Positions 58,827 to 64,000 of a DNA stretch of 64,000 nucleotides are shown here, piece by piece. The stretch lies in assembly GCA_024636975.1 (NCBI GenBank), contig JAGXGA010000017.1:1-64000 (forward strand). Reading direction: 5' to 3'. This DNA comes from Mariniphaga sp. (lineage in GTDB: Bacteria > Bacteroidota > Bacteroidia > Bacteroidales > Prolixibacteraceae). Below the pieces are notes generated by a model. The model did no database searches. It worked only from the letters and a program-made list of their open reading frames with translations, and had not been told where the DNA came from. How positions within the stretch are numbered: the stretch's first letter is position 1; each line of letters begins with the position of its first letter. Both the position numbers and the translations under genes were made by a program.

Positions 58827-58992
58827 ATAATCTCACTGGCTTTTTTCTACCTCTATCTTGTTCATGTCTTTCCTATTGAGGACATCTTTTGAAGATATTT
58901 AACCGGACAAATTTATAAAAGAAGGAAAAATGATATGGCAAGATTGAAAATCAGCAGGTTTTATCTATTTTTAAGATTTAAATGCTGTGGCT

Positions 58993-59994
58993 ATGACAAA
59001 ATCCGAACTATTCCACCATCTTCTTCACAAAGGTCCATTGCCTGATAAGGTGCTGTTTCGTCCAATCCTGATGTATTTTGCCGCCAGTTTTATCGGAAAA
59101 ACCTATGGCGAATTTGCTTCCGACTACAGGGTGCTGGCAGAAGCAAACCTGCGTTGTATGGATGAATTCGGACTTGATTTGCTGGGACTAATTTCCGACC
59201 CGTATCGTGAAACGAGTGCATTTGGCGCTAAAATTAAATACGTACCCGACGGTGTGCCCCGTTGCCTCAATTACGTGGTGGAAACTGCCGACGATATCGT
59301 TAACCTGAAAAATCCGGATGTTTATAAATCGGAAAGAACGCTTGACCGCATAAAGGCAGGAGAGCTGCTTTCGAAAAAAACACAGGGTAAGATACCCATT
59401 ATTGGCTGGATTGAAGGCCCCCTGGCCGAAGCATGCGATCTGGCAGGAGTGCAGAATATGATGATGCAGCTGATGATGGATCCCGATTTTGCCCACAGGC
59501 TTATGGATAAATGCATGGTTACAGCCAAAGATTTTGCCAAAGCACAAATTGAAGCAGGATGCGAAATTATTGGTATGGGCGATGCTGTTTGCTCACAGAT
59601 CGATGCCGATACCTACAACCTGTTTGTGAAAGAACGGCATAAGGAACTGATTGAATTCATCCACGGATTGGGGGGAAAGATAAAGCTGCACATTTGCGGC
59701 GATACAACTCATTTGTTGCCTTCATACAAGGATTTTAACATTGACATACTAGACCTCGACTGGCAGGTGGATATAGCCAATGCCCGTTCAATTGTTGGCG
59801 ATGAAGTAATCCTGGCCGGTAACATCAACCCTGTACTTGTACAGGATAAAACCCGCGATGAGGTATATAATCTTTGCAGGGATTTGGTGCAGAAGCACCA
59901 TAATGAAAGGTTTATCCTGTCTGCCGGATGCGAAATTACGGTTTTAACGCTCTACGAGAACCTGAAGGCGATGAATGAGGCCAGGTTTTTTTAA
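58993..59994 (+). CDS. UroD-family methyltransferase (MtaA/CmuA-like)
   Basis: 333 residues from the ATG at 58993 (a GTG two codons upstream is possible). The fold is that of uroporphyrinogen decarboxylase, but the zinc-ligand motif HxC ... C of corrinoid-dependent methyltransferases is visible: HICGDTTHLL near 235 and the later cysteine in SAGCEI near 314. It therefore probably transfers methyl groups from a methylated corrinoid protein rather than making haem. No corrinoid-binding protein lies beside it. It ends just before a perfect hairpin shared with the convergent argF gene. Confidence 0.85.
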   Translation: MTKSELFHHLLHKGPLPDKVLFRPILMYFAASFIGKTYGEFASDYRVLAEANLRCMDEFGLDLLGLISDPYRETSAFGAKIKYVPDGVPRCLNYVVETADDIVNLKNPDVYKSERTLDRIKAGELLSKKTQGKIPIIGWIEGPLAEACDLAGVQNMMMQLMMDPDFAHRLMDKCMVTAKDFAKAQIEAGCEIIGMGDAVCSQIDADTYNLFVKERHKELIEFIHGLGGKIKLHICGDTTHLLPSYKDFNIDILDLDWQVDIANARSIVGDEVILAGNINPVLVQDKTRDEVYNLCRDLVQKHHNERFILSAGCEITVLTLYENLKAMNEARFF

Positions 59995-60034
59995 GAGGCA
60001 AATTTTTTATAAAATAAAAGAGTTTCATTTGACC

Positions 60035-60074
60035 TTTAATCCTGACAGGTTTCCGAAAACCTGTCAGGATTAAA
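60035..60074. terminator. Perfect hairpin between convergent genes (bidirectional terminator)
   Basis: Two 18-base arms (60035-60052 and 60057-60074, TTTAATCCTGACAGGTTT and its exact complement) surround a four-base loop, CCGA. It lies between the ends of the methyltransferase and ornithine carbamoyltransferase genes and would serve both strands. The core CCTGACAGG inverted pair is a common repeat in Bacteroidota genomes, as far as I recall. Confidence 0.7.
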
Positions 60075-60104
60075 GTTATAAACTGCTAAGGCTTTTATTT
60101 ACTT

Positions 60105-61103
60105 TTATCCCAGTGTCGCCACCATCACAGCCTTTATTGTATGCAGCCGGTTTTCGGCCTGGTCGAACACCACCGAAGCTTTGCTTTCGAACACCTCGTC
60201 GGTAACCTCCATTGCTTCGAGGCCGAATTTCTGAAAAATCTCTTCCCCAACTTTGGTGTCACGGTTATGGAATGCAGGCAGGCAATGCAGGAATTTCACT
60301 TTTGGATTGCCTGTTATTTTCATAACTTCCTGGTTTACCTGGAAAGGTTTGAGCAGCTCAATCCGTTCCGCCCATACTTCAGCCGGTTCCCCCATCGACA
60401 CCCATACATCGGTATAGAGGAAATCGCAATCGCGAACAGCTTCCTGTACATTTTCGGTTACCATTATTTTAGCTCCCGATTCACCGGCAATCTGCCTGCA
60501 TTGTTCCACCAGATCTTCCGAAGGATGGCATTGCCGCGGGGCAGCTGCCCTGAAATCCATTCCCAGTTTGGCTGCGCCAACCATCAATGAGTTGCCCATG
60601 TTGTTGCGGGCATCGCCCAGGTAGCAAAACTTAATTTGTGACAGCGGCTTATCGGAATGTTCCTTCATGGTCAGGAAGTCAGCAAGTATTTGTGTGGGAT
60701 GGAATTCATCAGTCAATCCATTCCATACCGGCACCCCGGCATATTGCCCCAACACCTCCACGATTGACTGCCCGTAACCCCGGTACTCGATACCGTCGTA
60801 CATTCTCCCCAGCACCCGTGCGGTATCCTTCATTGTTTCCTTGTTTCCGATCTGCGATCCTGACGGACCCAGGTAAGTAACATGCGCCCCCTGGTCGAAC
60901 GCTGCCACTTCAAAAGCGCACCGCGTGCGTGTTGAGGCCTTTTCAAAAATCAGGGCAATGTTCTTTCCCTTCAGCAACTGATGTTCGGTACCCGCGTATT
61001 TTGCCTTTTTAAGCGATTCTGAAAGTTCCAGTAAAAACTCAATTTCCTTGGCTGAGAAATCAAGCAGTTTCAAAAAATTCCGGTTTTTTAAGTTAAATGC
61101 CAT
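60105..61103 (-). CDS. argF: Ornithine carbamoyltransferase
   Basis: 332-residue cytoplasmic enzyme for the reaction carbamoyl phosphate plus ornithine to citrulline, which is reversible. The carbamoyl phosphate site [11 protein letters not shown] is at about 58-68, HPTQ-like [12 protein letters not shown] at about 131-142, the ornithine loop VWVSMGEP near 235 and the catalytic HCLPAF near 274. Length and start ([20 protein letters not shown]) are those of the ArcB/catabolic type. A carbamate kinase gene lies upstream on the same strand, so it probably works in citrulline breakdown for ATP. An anabolic role is possible too. Confidence 0.96.
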   Translation of the reverse strand: MAFNLKNRNFLKLLDFSAKEIEFLLELSESLKKAKYAGTEHQLLKGKNIALIFEKASTRTRCAFEVAAFDQGAHVTYLGPSGSQIGNKETMKDTARVLGRMYDGIEYRGYGQSIVEVLGQYAGVPVWNGLTDEFHPTQILADFLTMKEHSDKPLSQIKFCYLGDARNNMGNSLMVGAAKLGMDFRAAAPRQCHPSEDLVEQCRQIAGESGAKIMVTENVQEAVRDCDFLYTDVWVSMGEPAEVWAERIELLKPFQVNQEVMKITGNPKVKFLHCLPAFHNRDTKVGEEIFQKFGLEAMEVTDEVFESKASVVFDQAENRLHTIKAVMVATLG

Positions 61104-61440
61104 ATTGTGTTTTTTATATAATTATCTAATTGTTTTCTTATAATATCTAACGCCTCTTCTTAACCGATTTCAAAAATTTATCGGTGCTCTTCATTGATTC
61201 GACTCCAGCCGGAGTCGGGTAGTAGGTTGTGGCTATATTGCTACAAACATTTGACTCCTCCGGAGTCGAGGGCAGGAAGCTGTAGGACAGGGCAGGGTGG
61301 TGGGTTTCCTGATTCCGGTTCCCCGGCATAAATATCAGGGTTAGTGCCTGCTTCCGTTAACGACTCCTATTCCTCCAACTGTGTCTCAAATTCTGTTCAC
61401 TGTTCACCGTTTACTGTTCACTTCTCCCTTTCCCCTCTCT
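61104..61440. other. Intergenic region with a hairpin repeat element
   Basis: About 340 bases between argF and arcC. A frame of 60 codons at 61147-61329 crosses the repeats and reads as repeat-derived sequence (ending KSVKKRR); I do not call it a gene. The rest is pyrimidine-rich, with no start or stop of note. The repeat is listed separately. Confidence 0.4.
61200..61267. repeat. Paired GACTCC...GGAGTC hairpins
   Basis: CGACTCCAGCCGGAGTCG (61200-61217) and GACTCCTCCGGAGTC (61253-61267) are two short palindromic hairpins with the same GACTCC/GGAGTC arms, about 50 bases apart. This resembles the small dispersed intergenic repeats of Bacteroidota genomes; that family identity is from memory and cannot be checked within one window. 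Confidence 0.6.
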
Positions 61441-62394
61441 TCAATCGTACTCCATTGTTATCTTCGACCCATACGACTTATCTTCCAGTTGCTTAGCTTC
61501 GGTGATCACACTCTTTTTGCCGCCGCTTTTAATGAAATCGAGGCATGCCCGTATTTTTGGTTCCATAGTTCCTTCAGCAAAAGTGCCTGCATCAAGGTAT
61601 TTCATTGTGTCGGCGTAATTTAAAAATTCCAGTTTTTCCTGGGTAGGAAGACCGTAATCTTTATAAATAAAGGAAACATCGGTTAGAATGTACAGTTCAT
61701 CGGCACAAATATTTTTGGCTAACAAACCTGATGCACGGTCCTTGTCGATAACGGCATCCAAAGTGCGTACGTTTCCTTCTTCATCATAATAAACAGGAAT
61801 ACCTCCACCTCCAGCGGCAATTACAATGTTGCCGTTATTTACAAGCAATTCAATGGTTTCCTTGTTTATAATTTCGATGGGGGCAGGAGAGGGGACCACC
61901 CTCTGGTAACCATCCTTAACTTTTGAAGAGGATTTAAATATCCAGTTCTTCTCCTGGCTGAGCCGTTCAGCTTCCTTCTTTGTATAGGTTTTGCCTATTC
62001 GTTTTGAAGGATTTTTAAAAGCCGGATCGTTTTTATCTACTTCAACAAGTGTTACCATGGTGATCACATTTTTGCGAATTCCATACTTATTGAGCACGTT
62101 ACGCACAATGCGTTCAATCATGTACCCGATACCTCCCTGCGAGTCGGCAACGCATATGTCGAGTGGCATGGGAGCAATCTGGTACATTTTTTCCCCCGCA
62201 TCGTTGCGCATCAGTATGTTGCCCACCTGTGGACCGTTTCCATGGGTTATTACCAGTTCGTAACCGTCTTTTATCAGGTGAATCAGATTCTCCACCGTTT
62301 CTGTTGCATTCAGTTCCTGCTGTTCAATTGTTCCTTCTTCGTTGTCGCGTAAGAGGGCATTACCCCCTAACGCCACTACTGCCAGCTTTTCCAT
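61441..62394 (-). CDS. arcC: Carbamate kinase
   Basis: 317-residue cytoplasmic kinase of the amino acid kinase family: carbamoyl phosphate plus ADP gives ATP plus carbamate. I begin at the ATG at 62394 (MEKLAVVALGGNALLRD), the canonical start; an in-frame start at 62418 would add eight residues. Signatures are ALGGNALL, THGNGPQVGNI (about 52-62), the central SPAPIEIINKETIELL and DKDRASGLLAKNI near 208. Together with argF downstream it makes two-thirds of the arginine deiminase pathway; arginine deiminase itself is not in the window. Confidence 0.96.
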   Translation of the reverse strand: MEKLAVVALGGNALLRDNEEGTIEQQELNATETVENLIHLIKDGYELVITHGNGPQVGNILMRNDAGEKMYQIAPMPLDICVADSQGGIGYMIERIVRNVLNKYGIRKNVITMVTLVEVDKNDPAFKNPSKRIGKTYTKKEAERLSQEKNWIFKSSSKVKDGYQRVVPSPAPIEIINKETIELLVNNGNIVIAAGGGGIPVYYDEEGNVRTLDAVIDKDRASGLLAKNICADELYILTDVSFIYKDYGLPTQEKLEFLNYADTMKYLDAGTFAEGTMEPKIRACLDFIKSGGKKSVITEAKQLEDKSYGSKITMEYD

Positions 62395-62524
62395 ATGTTT
62401 ATTTTTGACCGGCAACAAACATAGAAAAAAGGCTGAAAAAAAGTAATGGAGTTTAATCAGCTTTTAATGTCTTATAAAAAAGACCTGAGCCATATCAAAT
62501 TCAATGTTAACTCAGTTCAAACTT

Positions 62525-62606
62525 AGTATTAACTCAATGTAAATTCAATTATAATTGAGTTTACATTGAGTTAATACTGAATTAATATTGAGTTTACATT
62601 GAGTTT
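62525..62606. repeat. 54-bp near-perfect inverted repeat with an extra half-site
   Basis: Arms 62525-62551 and 62552-62578 match at 26 of 27 positions with no spacer. The element is built from TTTACATTGAGTT half-sites (and their inverse). TTGAGTTTACATTGAGTT occurs at 62555 and again at 62588, exactly 33 bases (three turns) apart. The layout fits multiple dimer sites bound on one DNA face; a stable cruciform or mRNA hairpin is the alternative. Confidence 0.8.
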
Positions 62607-62754
62607 GCACCGTCTGAGGTATAGTTTAAACAGGAATGAGAACAGTTGTTTTTCGTTTGTTACCGGTTCAATAAGATTCGTGACAACATGAGGGGAAACT
62701 TTAAAAAATAAAATATTTTTCAGGGAGAAATATATTTATAAAAATGCACCATTC

Positions 62755-62778
62755 AACCATACAATAAATTGTATGGTT
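62755..62778. repeat. 24-bp palindrome upstream of ftsK
   Basis: AACCATACAAT (62755-62765) and ATTGTATGGTT (62768-62778) are perfect inverses with two central bases. It lies 170 bases before the ftsK start. The nearly absent loop favours a protein-binding site over a terminator. Confidence 0.6.
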
Positions 62779-62920
62779 ATTAAGTTAGAAATATAGAGAC
62801 GTTTAGTGCTGATTATCCGTGAGATATATAAATTGCGCGGGCAGGTTTATTTTCTGTTCACAGCGGGCTTTTTTAAGGGAACTGAAAACGGGCAACCTGA
62901 ATATTTTACTTAAATTTGCA

Positions 62921-62928
62921 CACTTATT
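62921..62928 (+). promoter_or_regulatory. ftsK: Candidate -7 element for ftsK
   Basis: TAAATTTG matches TAnnTTTG and lies 19 bases before the ATG. No TTTG -33 box is at the right distance. The stretch GAGGGGAAG just before the start could act as a ribosome binding site. Confidence 0.35.
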
Positions 62929-62947
62929 TACACGAGGGGAAGTAATA

Positions 62948-64000
62948 ATGGCAAGCAAAACTACGAAACCAACAAATTCCAGACGGAAGAAGAAAAAAAC
63001 AAGTAATCCGGTAAACAAAGAAAAATTCAGGTTTATTCTTGGACTTTTTGTTTTATTGATTTCTGCATACCTTCTTATTTCATTTATTTCATTTTTATTT
63101 TACGGAGCTGCCGACCAGAGCAAGCTCGATTTGCCCTGGAGCCAGCTGGTATTCGAATCAGATATTCATGTTGGCAACAAAGCCGGCAAAACAGGCGCCT
63201 GGCTTGCTGAGGTATTCATGAACAGAGGATTTGGCTTTGCTTCTTTTCTTTTTATATACCTGCTGATAATTATCGGGTTTAGAATAATGAAAATAAGGCT
63301 TGTTAAGTTCAGACGTTCGTTGGTGTTCAGCCTGTTACTAATTATTTGGTTTTCGTTAACTGCAGGATTTGTATTCCCAATTACCGATGCGGCTTCTTTC
63401 ATTTATCCCGGAGGGCGGTATGGGTTTATCCTGAGCAACTGGCTCAGTTCACTTATTGGATTTACCGGACTGGCATTACTGCTTTTTATATTGCTGCTTT
63501 CAATTATTGTGTTTCGTTTTGAAAAAGCTTATGCCTTGCTTTCGGGCCTGATGATTTGGGAAAGAAAGGAAAAGCCCATTGAAGAAAATGCAGAAGAAGT
63601 AATACAAACAAAAGAAGAGGCTGCCGACAATTCCATTTCGAAAGTGATTGAGGAGGACGATGTGGTGCAGGCACTTTTCGGGCCGGATGATGATGACGAT
63701 GATCAGCTTGAATTGGAAAGTATCAGGGAACCCCGGAAAGAGCCTGCAAATGCAACGAAGGCAAAACCTGATTCAGACGGACTGGAACTGATGGTCCATG
63801 AGCGGGCTGAAGAAGAAGAGGCCGACGGTGACTTGGCTGAAAATGGAATGGAAGCTTATGATCCTACACTGGAGCTGTCGAAATACAAATTTCCGACACT
63901 TGAATTTCTCGAAGATCACCGTTCCGGGAATGCCGAAGTAAGCAACGAAGAGTTGATTGCCAACAAGAATAAAATTGTGGAAACCCTGCGGCATTATAAA
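62948..64000 (+). CDS. ftsK: DNA translocase FtsK/SpoIIIE, 5' part
   Basis: The first 351 codons are open to the window end, so the gene continues beyond it. After a basic cytoplasmic start (NSRRKKKKTS) there are four membrane helices (about 29-53, 95-112, 122-137 and 157-179), then an acidic linker (about 195-295, including DDDDDD-like stretches), and the beginning of the alpha domain (YKFPTLEFLEDHRSGN, then IVETLRHYK). The motor domain itself lies outside the window. The protein anchors at the division septum and moves chromosome ends apart. Confidence 0.9.
   Translation, partial: MASKTTKPTNSRRKKKKTSNPVNKEKFRFILGLFVLLISAYLLISFISFLFYGAADQSKLDLPWSQLVFESDIHVGNKAGKTGAWLAEVFMNRGFGFASFLFIYLLIIIGFRIMKIRLVKFRRSLVFSLLLIIWFSLTAGFVFPITDAASFIYPGGRYGFILSNWLSSLIGFTGLALLLFILLLSIIVFRFEKAYALLSGLMIWERKEKPIEENAEEVIQTKEEAADNSISKVIEEDDVVQALFGPDDDDDDQLELESIREPRKEPANATKAKPDSDGLELMVHERAEEEEADGDLAENGMEAYDPTLELSKYKFPTLEFLEDHRSGNAEVSNEELIANKNKIVETLRHYK

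Larger units (their letters stand above)
62419..62947. other. Long intergenic region between arcC and ftsK
   Basis: Divergent promoters for arcC and ftsK must lie here. The first half contains a striking inverted-repeat array and the middle a 24-base palindrome, both listed separately. No gene is seen in either strand. Confidence 0.5.

Noticed and set aside
61147-61329. Open frame of 60 codons between argF and arcC
   Set aside because: It runs through the two palindromic hairpins and its sequence is mostly repeat-derived.

Overview
The window looks like a chromosomal segment from a member of the Bacteroidota, most likely a Marinilabiliales/Prolixibacteraceae-type marine or anaerobic polysaccharide degrader. 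The lineage is inferred from a bL28-bL33-DUF4295 ribosomal cluster followed by ftsY, TAnnTTTG-type promoter elements, GH78 and GH29 glycosidases with Bacteroidota-style signal peptides, a DUF349 protein and an injection system of the Bacteroidota type. No tRNA, rRNA, CRISPR array or insertion sequence was recognised.

Region by region. 0.2-9.6 kb: an aldo/keto reductase, two secreted six-hairpin alpha-L-rhamnosidase-type proteins, a LytS/LytTR two-component pair on the minus strand, and a small MotA/TolQ/ExbB-like membrane protein followed by a secreted TPR protein. 9.6-13 kb: HtpX protease, a DUF456 protein and an AsmA-like single-pass protein. 13.2-15.8 kb: rpmB-rpmG-DUF4295, ftsY, then an AT-rich Fic gene with an inverted repeat touching its start codon. 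15.9-30 kb: housekeeping and transport genes (a serine beta-lactamase-fold protein that has lost its catalytic residues, a dicarboxylate/cation symporter, GH29 fucosidase, M24 aminopeptidase, a frameshifted ArsC-like protein, DUF349, MarC, enolase, DUF190-CrcB, PBP4).

30.3-58.8 kb: one long co-directional array of 17 genes encoding an apparently complete extracellular contractile injection system (eCIS, related to Afp/PVC/AlgoCIS). The order is DUF4255 cap protein, a 401-residue unknown, sheath, two tubes, DUF5908, LysM baseplate protein, VgrG-like spike, PAAR tip, gp25, two large baseplate proteins, a 1421-residue protein with three PKD domains where tail fibres usually sit, tape measure, two DUF4157 (eCIS core) proteins and an AAA+ ATPase. 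The two DUF4157 proteins look like payloads. The first ends in a betabetaalpha-metal nuclease-like domain and carries a second, decayed DUF4157 copy. The second ends in a cysteine-rich domain with another HExxH motif. They share an FFG-X6-FF motif near the N-terminus, and a short remnant of a third effector tail lies between them. Together the genes would build a contractile tube, load toxins into its lumen and release it as a free particle. The target cell cannot be read from the sequence.

59-64 kb: a corrinoid/MtaA-type methyltransferase of the UroD family, a catabolic-looking ornithine carbamoyltransferase and carbamate kinase (citrulline to carbamoyl phosphate to ATP) on the minus strand, an intergenic region with striking inverted repeats, and the 5' part of ftsK running off the window end.
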